Source: Carettochelys insculpta (lineage: Eukaryota; Chordata; Testudines; Carettochelyidae). Taken from it: a stretch of DNA of 64,000 bases. Of this stretch, positions 35,170 through 45,619 are shown piece by piece (the stretch's first letter is position 1; each line of letters begins with the position of its first letter). Position numbers and translations under genes: made by a program. The stretch is taken from positions 25,580,001-25,644,000 of the forward strand of contig NC_134152.1 of NCBI RefSeq assembly GCF_033958435.1, in the 5' to 3' direction. The notes beneath the pieces were generated by a model. It searched no databases and was not told where the DNA came from. It saw nothing but the letters and a program-made list of their open reading frames with translations.

Positions 35170-36335
35170 CAGCAGGACTAGGGGAGGCAGAGGGATTGCA
35201 GGCAAAATGGCTGGAGAGGGGCCTGTGCTTGCTATTGCACAGGGCCCCACAAAGCCATAATCTCCCACCACATTTCAGAGACTCTCACTGTAGGGAGGGA
35301 GAGCTAACTGGAGACTCCCTGAGCTTCTGTGATGCTTCTTTCTCTACTCCCAAGTGCACACTCCAAAACACTGAAACTCAGTCTCGTCCTCGTCCACCAA
35401 CTTTCATGCTGTAGATAAGCACCTCAAATTTTATAACAAGCCAAAAATCAAGCTAACCCCATTTCAAAACAAGCCAACCCCTAAAAGAAGGCCAACACTT
35501 GATGTGACTAGATCCCCCCAGCATTCAGCCATCTAGGACTGTAGTGGGCCTGCTGTGGACCCCTGAATTCTCTCCTTCCTTGCTCCTGCTTTGCTCCCTG
35601 CCCTGCTCACTCTCACTTAACCCTGACTGTCAGTAAAAAAAAACAAAAAAAGCAGAAGCTATGAGTGACCTATATACTGAGCTCCACCATCCTCGGCTGA
35701 AGCTGTTGGGATTTAACTTCGTGCTCCTCACAAGCCAATTAAGCCTGAAACAAGTCAGATTTCTGCCATTTCAATGCAGTTTTGGCGTGGCTCATCAATG
35801 GCTCAGCAAACTGCTTGTCCGTCCCATGCTGCAGCAGCCTTGCTGACCTTAACAGGAGTTTCTATTCTATTCTTTCCCCACCCCTGCCTCCAAGGACTGT
35901 GGAATGGTGACAGAGGCCTCTAATAGCTATTATTATTGCAGATCACAGGATGGAACCTCCCTAGAGTTCAGTCCAGAGTTCCAGGGCCCGACAGAATCTA
36001 TTTAGGTGTTACACCACATGCAATTATCCATGCACACCAGCATCCTATTCCTGACTATCAACCATCCTGCTAGTTTAGTATCATGTCTCTCTAGACACAG
36101 CAGTGAGATGCATCATTTGAGTAGCCATGACAGGTGGAGATTATCATCCATGCTAGTATGGATGATAATGTTCTGTTTGTTTGTTTTTAAGGTAGAGTTT
36201 TCCTGTAGGGAATTGACTGAGGTCACAATATTCATTTAACAGGCAGATTAAGTCAAATTTGCACCCAGGCCTTTAGGCACAAAAGGTCAGTGTGCTCCTT
36301 CACAGTGCTACCTAGCCACTCTTTGAACTGCTGTA
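35170..36335. other. Unassigned sequence
   Basis: No gene or repeat recognised. Confidence 0.4.
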
Positions 36336-36344
36336 CTACATAAT

Positions 36345-36797
36345 TACGGTGACCATCCATCCCATTTTTACCTGGACAGTCCTTTATTTAAGCAGTCTCA
36401 GAGGCATCCAAACTTTTTTAAGAAAATGGGCTACTTGTCCAGTAGTTTGTGGGGCTCCTGTTCTCTGGAACTTGGTGTCTCAAGGCAGCAGCCCCCACTG
36501 CCAGGGAGCTCCTCTGCTGGGTGGCTGCCCCATTCCCTGACACCCCACAGAGGCGGCCCCAACTTCTGGTGAGCTCTGCTATGGGATGGCCTTTTCATTC
36601 CCTGGCACCTCTCTTCTGGGAGGTTGTGGAGTCCCCATCCTCCACTCCCCATGATCAGGAGGCTGCAAAGCCCCCATCTCTAGTGCCTGACTTTGGGACA
36701 GTTGCCCTATCGCTGAAGAGCCCTGACATGGAACAGCAGCTCCCCATCCCTGAAGGCAAGTGTCCTGCATTTGCCATAAGGCAATGTGATCACCCTA
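36345..36797. mobile_element. hAT family 'TAGGGTGACC', copy 3 (about 453 bp)
   Basis: Starts TACGGTGACCATCCATCCC and ends GTGATCACCCTA. The flanks share ACATAA (36338-36343 and 36798-36803), consistent with a decayed 8-bp duplication. The interior aligns with copies 2 and 6 (CCTGCATTTGCCATAAGGCA near the right end). Confidence 0.88.
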
Positions 36798-36799
36798 AC

Positions 36800-38525
36800 A
36801 TAAAATGACAGAAACTAGACATGGAAATGACTTATTAAATCATTGAGTCCAGCTCCTTGTACAAGAAATTACCAAGTGCAAACAGAACATTGCTCTGTTA
36901 ATGATGTCATCGTTTCCAACTTAATCCAACAAGGCTTTTGTCTTCCTCCAAATAATGACCTTCCCTGCTACTTTTACATGTTTCTTTTTATTCTGCATGG
37001 TTGCCAATTCCTGATCCATATAAAAATAGGTCAGACAAGTCCTTGCCGTCGCGAGATGTCAGAGACACTGCACAGGTACTGAACTAATTGAGTTTCTGCC
37101 GTACACGAATAAACTCATGCAGAAGCAACAGGAGACAGTCAGTGTCCTTTTTATTGTCAATGAAAAGCTCCGAAAAGCGCCTTGCTGCTTTCAAATATGA
37201 AACATATAACTCTTAACAATTTACTCTTAAAAAGTGCATGAAATCTCTTCCTGCACTTAACCCTGATTCACAGAAACCACCAGGTTCTCAGGGAAGAGGG
37301 TGTTTCAGCATCAGTCCTCATCCAGTCTTAATAGCTCCTTTGAGCAAACCCTGCCAAATGCACTCAGCTGCATGCCCGTGCAGTGCTTTGGAAATGCGCT
37401 CATCTCCCCACAAGGCACTAAGCTGGGATCACTGATCTTCACTAATTTCTGAAGATCTTTACCCCATTCAGATCCAGACCTTTGCGAGTTAAAAAAGAAA
37501 ACAAGAAAGAAAACAGGCAGCTGTGCTGGGTAACGCCGCACTTTAACAACAGTTCAGCAAAATTTGATCAGGCTCAGCTTTAAGGGTCTTATTCATTCCT
37601 TGCTCACCTAAACAGGTAAGGAGTAAGAATGTCAAGATTTGGCCGTATTAGTCTAGATCACCCCAGAAGATTCAGAATAGAAGTTAAGGTAGAAGGTGGA
37701 TGTGAACAAATTTTACATTTGCTCTATTACTACAGGGAATTGCAAATACCTGGAATGCAAAATTAAGCTTTTGTGCGCTAATATTGTCCTTAAGCATAAA
37801 CCACTAGAAAATTCTTGCCTGCTGGCTACACAGCACATGCGTCAGCTCAAAAAATTCATGGACCTGTTCCTTATTCTGTCTTTACACAGCATCAATCCAG
37901 CTCCAGCTGATTCTGGGCTGAGATTACCTACAGCTCTGCTCTCCATCTGTGCTGACAGAATGAGAGAAATGCAATGATCCCTGCAAGCCTGTAAATCCAC
38001 TTGCTTTGCTGCATATCAAAACCTAGTGAGGGCAGTGACAGAAGCAGAAACCCGAGGTCACTGCCCTATAGTCTGTCTTTCCCTCTTGAAGTGTAAGGAA
38101 CGGACTTCTCTTCCCACTTAGTAACGAGAAAGAAAAATAAAAAATGATCCCATATTCTAACATAAAAAAGGAAGGCTGGGTCAGATTGCCAGGTATGTTT
38201 CCTTCTGAAAAAAAAAGTGTGCATGTTTAAACAGGCACTGCAGAAGAATTCACCTCACTCCTCACTTGCAGAGAACAATGGGGCAGAGTCTCTAGATGCA
38301 TGGGGAAAATGTTGCTACGATTTGTAAGGGAGGCATCTTTGCAAAGCCAGGGTAATTCTCCCGATAAAGGGCTGCAGGATTTGGCCTCTAGCAGCGCAGG
38401 TATTACTCACCAACAAACTAAAGCACTATCAGGTGCATGGGTCCTTCGAGGCCAGGCTCCTCCAGGATTTTTGGCCAGTTTTGTACTTGCTAAGATATTG
38501 TAACCTTTCTCATGAGCAGACTGTC
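36800..38525. other. Unassigned sequence
   Basis: GAGTCCAGCTCCTTGTACAA near 36845 may be a degraded CR1 end. No host gene is recognised. Confidence 0.35.
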
Positions 38526-38527
38526 TC

Positions 38528-38850
38528 TTCCAGGAGTCTTATGCTCAGGCCTGCCACTTGGGGAAGGGGAGCAATTCAAAATGGCCTGGGCCTTCACTGC
38601 CACTGCCACAGGAACAGTGGTAGATGGAGCCCCAGCCCTTTAAATCACTGCTGGAGCACCAGGTGTTGCACTCCAAGCAGCTCTGAGGGCTGGCTGCAGT
38701 GGGGGAAGCGCAGCACGCTCCAGCCAGCACTGAGTGCTGGCTGGTCCCAGCCACACCCCATCCTCCTAAAGCCCGACCCCTTCTGGAAGCACAGAGCACC
38801 CCCGCACACACCTTGCCCAGGGACCCGGCAAGCTTTTGGTCACCCCCTGA
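38528..38850. repeat. GC-rich repeat, relative of 13856-14105
   Basis: Contains GGAGCCCCAGCCCTTTAAAT, the reverse complement of a block near 14010. Rich in GCTGGCTG and CAGCCAGC words. No terminal repeats were found. The overlapping frames are interior. Confidence 0.45.
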
Positions 38851-39187
38851 TTATGCTCCATGGAAATTTCCAGATGATAGGGCAGCATACAAGGGGAATT
38901 AAGTACCCAAACCTCTGTTAATCAATACTCATATCTATATGAAAGCCTGATAAAGTCCCATAGGTTGATTTTAAGCACACAGGTCATGAAGTCGTAGTGT
39001 GCTAAATTTTCGGGTTGGCCCGCAACAGGCCTCTGCTTGACACCTGCCCTTGTCAGCAAACACAGTTTAGCTGAGTTAGATATTAAGTATTTGACTCAAA
39101 AGCACAATCAGAAGCTTTAACATCAAAATCAGTTAAATTTTTGCCACAGTTGCATGAACAATTTGCAGGCAAAAATAGAGGCCACTG

Positions 39188-39555
39188 GAGGGTGACCACC
39201 CGTCCCGTATTAGGGACACTAAAAAGGCATCCCTACTTATTTTTAAAAAGTGATTCATTGTCCTGTATTTGGACCCTCCCCTGCTGACCTTTTCCACCAG
39301 TAGCTGCAAAGGCACAGCTCCTGGCAGGAGTCACTACCCTGCCCGTCAGGAAAGCGGGGGAGTGTTGGTGGCTGCTGTATCCCTGCCACTTCCCCAAGGC
39401 TCCTGGGTACTGCTGGGGGCTGCCACGGCCTGGGGCTCAGGGAGGTCTGGTGGATGCAGCCTCCTTCCTGACTCCCCCAGGTTTGGTAGAGCCGGGAAGA
39501 GCCACCTCTCCCCCCGTAATCTCCGTATTTGGGACAGGGAGATATGGTTGCCCTA
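39188..39555. mobile_element. hAT family 'TAGGGTGACC', copy 4 (368 bp)
   Basis: Starts GAGGGTGACCACCCGTCCCG and ends GATATGGTTGCCCTA, flanked by identical GGCCACTG (39180-39187 and 39556-39563). It is the shortest copy. The frames 39255-39644 and 39269-39556 lie within or across it. Confidence 0.95.
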
Positions 39556-39564
39556 GGCCACTGT

Positions 39565-40080
39565 GTGGAAATCTGGCCCGGAGGGCTTAACACTGCAGAG
39601 TTTTTGAATTCTGTGGGATGAAGCCAGAAGTTAGAGTTATACATGCTGCAGACTCCAGTGATCCCTTTTCATCTACACCCTCAGTTACCTGATGAAATGT
39701 TCCCTCATGGGTCAGATAATCAAAATTGCACTGCATGTAATGATGTAGTCAACATATAAAACAATGAGGCATCAAGTTGTTCGTGATCCTACTCCTGGAG
39801 CTGCAGGTGCTCTGGACGTATAAAAATAAGGCCATAGGATGTGACATTATTTGATTACTACCTTGACCATATTTCTTCTTTAAAGTAGATTGCCACAAGG
39901 ACTGAGCATACATGATATCTGTACATAAAGTTTAAAACCCTCCAAATTATTCTCCTCTCTAAGCTTCTCTGCCCTCTCAGTTTTAGCTAGCAGACTCTGT
40001 TGGGCAAGGGGTGTATTCATTTTCCCACAACACCAAGCACATCACGGCACTAACGAACAGGGTTCTGGCTTTTGTAGTGA
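39565..40080. other. Unassigned sequence
   Basis: No gene or repeat recognised between the hAT copy and the GC island. Confidence 0.4.
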
Positions 40081-40120
40081 GTCAGTATGGCCTCCTGCAG
40101 ACCCGGAGGCAGGGGAAGCT

Positions 40121-40735
40121 ATGCAGAGGCCCTGGTGGGCAGGGCCAGAGTCAGGAGACCAGAGGCCCGCCCCTCAGAGGGCCGGGCCAGGGGCTAGAAG
40201 AGCCAAAGGCAGGACTCAGGAACCTTTCGGGGCTGGGCCTCCGGGCAGGGAGGACGTGCCTGCACGAGCTCCTCGGGGCCGAAGGGAGAGGGCCTGCGGC
40301 CGCCCGGCCAGGCCAGAGGAGCAGGCCCCCAGAGGCTCCACGCAATCCCGGGTCCGTATGCCCCAAGGAGACTACCTGGACTTCCCGGACCTACCAGGAC
40401 CTTCCCGCCGGCGCAGACCCCCCGCCTTGGAAGAGGCCCCGGGAGCGGGCTGCCCCAGAGTCCCGGCGGATCCTTACAGCACTCAGACCCAGGACCGCCT
40501 TGCGTCTCCGGTATTGCCGCCGCCTGACTACCCTAAAGACGTTGTTATGGACGATTGGCCGGAGCCCCCAAAGGTGGATGACCCAGAGGAGACCGACCTA
40601 GGAGGACCCCTCGACCAGATGGACTGGGACCTGCCACCAACAGAGGGTGAGGTAGGAAGTGGCCCGGGGAACGTCGCTCATGAACCAATGGCAGTGTGTT
40701 GCGGTCTGGATCCCCACTGCCGGGGTTGCATGTGA
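40121..40735 (+). CDS. Possible proline-rich protein fragment, 204 codons
   Basis: The product begins basic and proline/arginine-rich (SRRRRPPALEEAPGAGCPR around residues 94-113). It becomes acidic with proline toward the end (DDWPEPPKVDDPEETDLGG around residues 147-165). It ends with a short cysteine-containing tail. No known domain is visible and there is no zinc knuckle or protease motif. A second frame overlaps (40011-40601). High GC makes long open frames likely by chance, so coding status is uncertain. The basic-to-acidic switch with SPVLPPPDYP is more ordered than I expect of random GC sequence. Confidence 0.25.
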   Translation: MQRPWWAGPESGDQRPAPQRAGPGARRAKGRTQEPFGAGPPGREDVPARAPRGRRERACGRPARPEEQAPRGSTQSRVRMPQGDYLDFPDLPGPSRRRRPPALEEAPGAGCPRVPADPYSTQTQDRLASPVLPPPDYPKDVVMDDWPEPPKVDDPEETDLGGPLDQMDWDLPPTEGEVGSGPGNVAHEPMAVCCGLDPHCRGCM

Positions 40736-40836
40736 GCAACCCCCAGGGCCCCGGGCCGGGTCGCAGTGGAGTGGGAGGGCCTGCAACCCCCTACCCCCCT
40801 CCTTGACAGGGCCAGCCCCCGCTGAGCCTGTCTGTA

Positions 40837-41090
40837 AACCCTTGTGTTGCTGCCCCGCCCCAAACTGAGGGCTGGGCCGGTGTTTAACCCTTGTGTTGCT
40901 GCCCCGCCCCAAACTGAGGGCTGGGCCGGTGTTTAACCCTTGTGTTGCTGCCCCGCCCCAAACTGAGGGCTGGGCCAGTGTTTAACCCTTGTGTTGCTGC
41001 CCCGCCCCAAACTGAGGGCTGGGCCGGTGCTTAACTCTTGTGAACTGCTGCCCCGCCCTGGACTGAGGGCTGGGCCCAGAACTATACAAC
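40837..41090. repeat. 49-bp minisatellite, about 5 units
   Basis: Units start at 40837, 40886, 40935, 40984 and 41033, exactly 49 bp apart. Each contains CCTTGTGTTGCTGCCCCGCC and then AAACTGAGGGCTGGGCCGG. The first four are nearly identical. The fifth and later ones (to about 41245) vary in sequence and length and read GACTGAGGGCTGGGCCC, GACGGAGGGCTGGGG and GACCAAGGGGCTGGGC. Confidence 0.97.
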
Positions 41091-41509
41091 TCTTCTGAAC
41101 TGCTGCCCCGCCCTAGACGGAGGGCTGGGGGCCTGTATGGTGGTAGCGGTGAGCCGCTGACTGCCCGAACTGAGTACGGGCTGGTGCCCTAACCCCCTTT
41201 TTTCGTTGCCGCCCGCCCTAGACCAAGGGGCTGGGCGTCACGGGACGTGTTACACTTTGCAGAAGGGTTCTGTGCTTTTATCCTCTTTTACCCACTTTGG
41301 GGTTATGTATCATAGATCTGGACAAGCTCACCATTCCCTAGGCTCCTATCAGAGACCATACAAACATAAAAGCCATGAGCAAATGATTCTACAACAGCAG
41401 AATCCTATTGTAACATGATGTCCCAGGATGGGTTGTCAGCAGCAGAAACTGAAGGTAGGATTCCTGGAACCTAAAAGCATAAATTTATACTGCGTGAGCT
41501 ATAGGAGTC

Positions 41510-42088
41510 TAGGGTGACCATATCTCCCTAGGTCAAATATGAGACACCCGGGGAGTGGGCAGGGTGGTGCCCTCCTGGTGCCTGAAATACATCTGTCCTG
41601 GACAAAATGGTATAGATGGTCACCCTACTGAGCTGGTGGCTGGCCTATGGGGGCTAACATTCTATGGGGGCTGCCATCCTTCTGGTGGAGGGGGGATGCA
41701 GCCCCACTGGTGAAGCTCCTGGCTTCCCTGCTGGTGATGCTCCTGGCTTCCCTGAGCCATGGGGAGTCAGGCGGCAGCTGTGCTGGTCGAGCTCCTGGCT
41801 CCCCGGAGCTGCAAGGAGCCAGGAGCCAGGCAGCAGCAGCCGCTTCCCACAAGCTGCAGGGACCTGGGATCCAGGCAGTAGCCACGCTGGTGCAGCTCCC
41901 CCCAGCCGTGGGATGATAGGAACCAGCATCAGCCCTGCTAGTGAGGCTCCCCCAGCCACAGGAAGCCGAGAATCATGTGGCAGCCGAATATGGGGCAATT
42001 AGCCTATTTATTAAAATAAATTGGGGTGCTTTCCTGCTGCCTGAAATACGGGGCTGTACTGGCCAAAATAGGATGGATGGCCACCTTA
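41510..42088. mobile_element. hAT family 'TAGGGTGACC', copy 5, composite
   Basis: Starts TAGGGTGACCATATCTCCC and ends GATGGCCACCTTA, with TAGGAGTC and TAGAAGTC flanks (7 of 8). A second, complete right end (GATGGTCACCCTA, to 41626) lies inside, only 117 bp from the left end. This copy is therefore a composite or carries a duplicated terminus. GC-rich frames over it (41625-42002) are interior. Confidence 0.9.
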
Positions 42089-42327
42089 TAGAAGTCACAT
42101 ACCTTAGCTCAGAGGCTGTGGCAAATTCATACACCTGTACATATGGGTTAGCTACCAGAAGGGGACAAAAAGACAAAACAGTAAGTACAGGCTACAATAA
42201 CACGAGGAGTAGCTGTTCCTTTATGTCCAGCACAGACTGAAATCAGAGTATCTCCCTGCAGATGTATCTCCCTACAGATGTATCCCTACAGAGTATCTCC
42301 CTACAGATCCAGTAATCATATCACATA

Positions 42328-42410
42328 GAACTGGAATGGACCTGAAGAAGCCATCGAGTCCAGTCCCCTGCACTCACAGCAGGACCTGTCACCATCCCTG
42401 GCAGACCGTA
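42328..42410 (-). mobile_element. CR1 3'-end fragment
   Basis: ACATAGAACTGGAATGGACC, GAGTCCAGTCCCCTGCACTC and GACCTGTCACCATCCCTGGC in order, minus strand. It is short and diverged. Confidence 0.75.
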
Positions 42411-43230
42411 TAAACCTGTAGCAATTCCATGCAGGCAGAAAAGGAGCAGATGAGAATTCTGCAGAAACTTCGCATAACTAACCAAGCGGTGGGTTAGTGT
42501 CTCAGCTCTGGGGACAGAAGGGAGCTGAAAATTGAAGGATCTGGCCATGAAAGATACAAAATCTGGTGATCAAAAGATTGTTAGAACATGTATTTAGCGC
42601 AGAGACACAGCAGGAAAGCATACTCATACATTCAATAATACAAAATAAATGTTCCCTGCATAGAACAGTTAGGAAAATACACACACTGCTGGTATAATAC
42701 AGTGTCCTTATTAGTAAATATATAAAGACCTTTTTATAAGTTACCTTAATCTTGCTTAGCATTTAATAGGACAGCATCTGGGATACCCACTCTTCTATTT
42801 ACTGCTTAATTAATTTGACAGCAGTCCAAAAATATTAAAGGCAAAATAGTGTATCAATATTCACTGTACTGAATTTAAAATGCTGTAAAAACATGACTGT
42901 GCGCAGATACCATTTGTCTTGGCCAATGACCTGTTTCAGAGGGTCCATGCTTCAGACACATAATCAAAGGTACCCACGCCTCAAGTCGAAGTATCACTGA
43001 TGAAGCTTCAATATCCCTTGGTTTGTGTGCCACCACAGTAACTTACTAACAACCTATACATTGCTCCCAGCATGATAGGGTTAGAAAACCAGGCGTTCAC
43101 CATATGATGTCCAAATAAAATGTTGTAATTAGCATTCAGGAATCTGATGGCTCCATCAGATAAGCTACCCATTGCACTAAGTGTCAAAAGACAAGTGGGA
43201 ACCAAGTGTTTGCTTTCTAAAACATACCAA
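42411..43230. other. Unassigned sequence
   Basis: No gene or repeat recognised. Confidence 0.4.
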
Positions 43231-43233
43231 AAT

Positions 43234-43894
43234 CCAAGTTGAACCTTTCTAGTTCTGCACCCTCAGGACCTGTCCAGTGCCGAAGCAGAAATTTTGCCGG
43301 ATCATGGGAGGTTAATATTGTGCAGCAGCGTTACAACACAACATACCAAGACTGTGTCTACACTAGCAAGTTCTTTTTTTAAAAACGTGCCTTTTCAGAG
43401 AGAGACCCTGCAGAACATCTACACACAAAATGCACTCTTTCTATCTGAAATCAAAAGAATACAGCTCTTTTTCCGGCAGCCATCTTCCTCTCCCAGATGA
43501 AGAGGTGTGCCTTTTTCTGAAAGATTCTTTCAGAATAAAAGTGTGTATATTCCCCCAGAGCCTTTTTTCGAAGGAGCAGTCCTCATGACTCTGGATTTTT
43601 GATCCCCCGGCTGTTCTTTCAAAAGAGTGGATAAATTTTTGATCTGTTTTTTTGTGTGGATGCTCTCTTTTGAAAAAAAGATTTTTTGGAAGATTTCTTC
43701 CAGAAAAGCTTCTTTTGAAAGATTGCTGTAGTGTATACATAGCCCAAGAGCCAGGCCTGGTGTCTGTAAACAAATTTTATGAGACCATGGGAAACTCAGC
43801 CAAACCCATGATAAATGGTCATCTGGCTCACTAAAATCATGCCAGATTATGGATGTTGCCAAATGAAAGAGTGCCAGATTAGAGAGGTTCAACT
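43234..43894. mobile_element. Pogo-like element split by a MITE
   Basis: The left end CCAAGTTGAACCTTTCTAG and right end AGATTAGAGAGGTTCAACTC are inverted repeats. Internal blocks GCCGGATCATGGGAGGTTAA and AAACCCATGATAAATGGTCA match 45174-45617 in order. The Harbinger-like MITE at 43350-43744 separates the two halves. Confidence 0.88.
43350..43744. mobile_element. Harbinger-like MITE nested in pogo-like element
   Basis: Starts GACTGTGTCTACACTAGC and ends GTAGTGTATACATAGCC, flanked by CAA on both sides (43347-43349 and 43745-43747). The arms hold inverted AGAGTGCATTTTG / TTCTTTTGAAAG-type blocks. The mirror frames 43441-43773 and 43530-43892 are interior. Confidence 0.92.
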
Positions 43895-43899
43895 CACTT

Positions 43900-45170
43900 C
43901 CTTGATATTCCTCCCTTCATTTCTATAAATGAGTGTGACAGCTATTAGACTTGATAAGCCAAATTATATTTCATTTCCCATCAAAGGGCTAGTGCCAAAT
44001 GCAAATAGCCAAAGCCGCGTCTATAGGAGATTGAGAATTTGGGTAAATTTGTTCATGAGAACCCAAAGCTCTTTATTTTGATTTGAATTCTACTGATGGG
44101 AATGATCTAGTAACAGAAATCAAGTTTTAATCAATGTTACACCAGTCTGGTTTAGTTCTCAAAAAGTTATTCTTCATTCATGAAATATAAGTTTTCGCTA
44201 GGTGGCCCACCCTAAAATCTTCAGGGCAACGTAATAAAAGTAATTCTCGTCTGGCAGTGGTCAGGTCTGGAGGGTGCCAGATAAAATCACGCTCACTGCT
44301 TTCCCTGATGGACTATTAGACTCTACTTTTATGAAACTTTTACTTGGACTCCTACGAAGGAGGGACACAGCCACGGCTTCAGCCACTTTCCCCCCAAAGC
44401 CTTGCTTCCCTCTCAGGTAACAGAGGAGACCATCGCCTGCACTTCAATGAACTACAGCCACACTGAGGGACGAGAGACACTCACCAAGGGACCTGACTGG
44501 AGATGACAAGGGACTGTGTCAGGGAAGCATTGGCTTCCATACCTGATGGACTGAGACACACTGGACTGAGCTATTTTTTTTCTTTTTTTCTTAAAATCTT
44601 AGAATTTATACCCAAAAGGGGCAAATTCCTGCAGATAAGCTATTTACCTATGTTGACAGACTAAGAATCTGCTATATGGATATTAGCCCAGGGGCTACTT
44701 ATTGGTTTAAAGGTAATCTTCCCTCCGCATGTATTATGTATCACAGTTGGCTCTTCATTGATTGTAAACATTTACTCAATAAAACTAGTTAATCTATTCA
44801 ATAATGCACACTTAACCTCACTCTGACATCCTGTCTTTGTGCTACATGGTGACAGAAATAAACACTGCACAATCAAAAGAAATAGCAAGAGATAACGGAG
44901 GAGGGATAAATACTTGACTTCAAAAAGTTAATCCAGTGCAGGTTTTAGATTTTAGCAGTCAAGAGCATTGGGCTCAAAGTGGATGCAACACATGAATCTG
45001 AGAGATTGTGACAACTCTGAAAGTGGAGATAAATCATGAGAGATTATGCATCTACTAGAAAAATCAAAATCCTTTGGGATGAAGCACTTACGAGGATGTT
45101 GCATGAATTAGTGAGTACTGTGAATCTGGAAAGAATGAACAGGGATAAAACTTGTCATAGGCGGGTTATA
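43900..45170. other. Unassigned, possible LTR-like stretch
   Basis: The part 44250-44850 has a different texture: a run of short direct words (GACTGAG, GGGAC), AATAAA at 44779-44784 and a GTGCTACATGGTGACAG end. No terminal repeat partner was found, so nothing is assigned. Confidence 0.25.
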
Positions 45171-45173
45171 ATA

Positions 45174-45617
45174 CAGGTTGAGCCTCTCTAATCTGGTGCC
45201 CTTGGGACATAACGGGTGCCAAATGAGTGAATTTGCCAGATCACGGGAGGTCAATATTGTCTAGCAGCGTTACAAACACTTTTACTGCTTATCGGGCTCT
45301 TAGAAGACATTTAAGGATAAACTACAGCTAAATAAAAGCACAGAACACTGAAATACAGGGCCGGTGGCTGGAAATAAACTTTATGGACCACAGGAAACTC
45401 AGTCACACCCATGAGATAAGTGGTCATCCAGCTAACTAAAATCATGTCAGTACTTAGACAGTACTTTAGACAGTACTTGATCCTGCCATTGGGGTAGGGG
45501 GCTGGACTCGATGGCCTCTAGAGGTCCCTTCCAGTCCTAGTGTTCTATGATTCTATGTCAGATTACGGATGTTACCATCCGAGAGAATTCAGGATTAGAG
45601 AAGTTCAACCTGTATTT
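45174..45617. mobile_element. Pogo-like element interrupted by a CR1 end
   Basis: Starts CAGGTTGAGCCTCTCTAATC and ends GGATTAGAGAAGTTCAACCTG between TA dinucleotides (the second TA follows at about 45615). It is the same family as 43234-43894 and 54519-54580. A CR1 fragment (about 45448-45562) sits inside it. Confidence 0.9.
45448..45562 (+). mobile_element. CR1 3' end nested in pogo-like element
   Basis: GGGGGCTGGACTCGATGGCC, AGGTCCCTTCCAGTCCTAGT and the octamer tail TTCTATGATTCTATG are the CR1 3' terminus on the plus strand. The host reads ATGTCAG immediately before it and again after it, and the uninterrupted relative at 43830-43845 shows the expected joined sequence. Confidence 0.92.
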
Positions 45618-45619
45618 GA

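Larger units (their letters stand above)
40085..41255 (+). mobile_element. GC island, probable unclassified repeat element
   Basis: Composition changes abruptly near 40085 from AT-rich to strongly GC-rich and returns to AT-rich near 41255. The order is: proline- and arginine-rich open frame (40121-40735), spacer, then a 49-bp minisatellite that decays rightwards. The pairing of a proline-rich coding fragment and a minisatellite suggests a piece of a retroelement. I could not identify ends, a target duplication or any enzyme domain. A host CpG-island promoter with first exon is the alternative. Confidence 0.35.

Noticed and set aside
40085..41255. Endogenous retrovirus gag
   Set aside because: No zinc knuckle, protease, polymerase or terminal repeats are visible. 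Proline richness alone is not enough.
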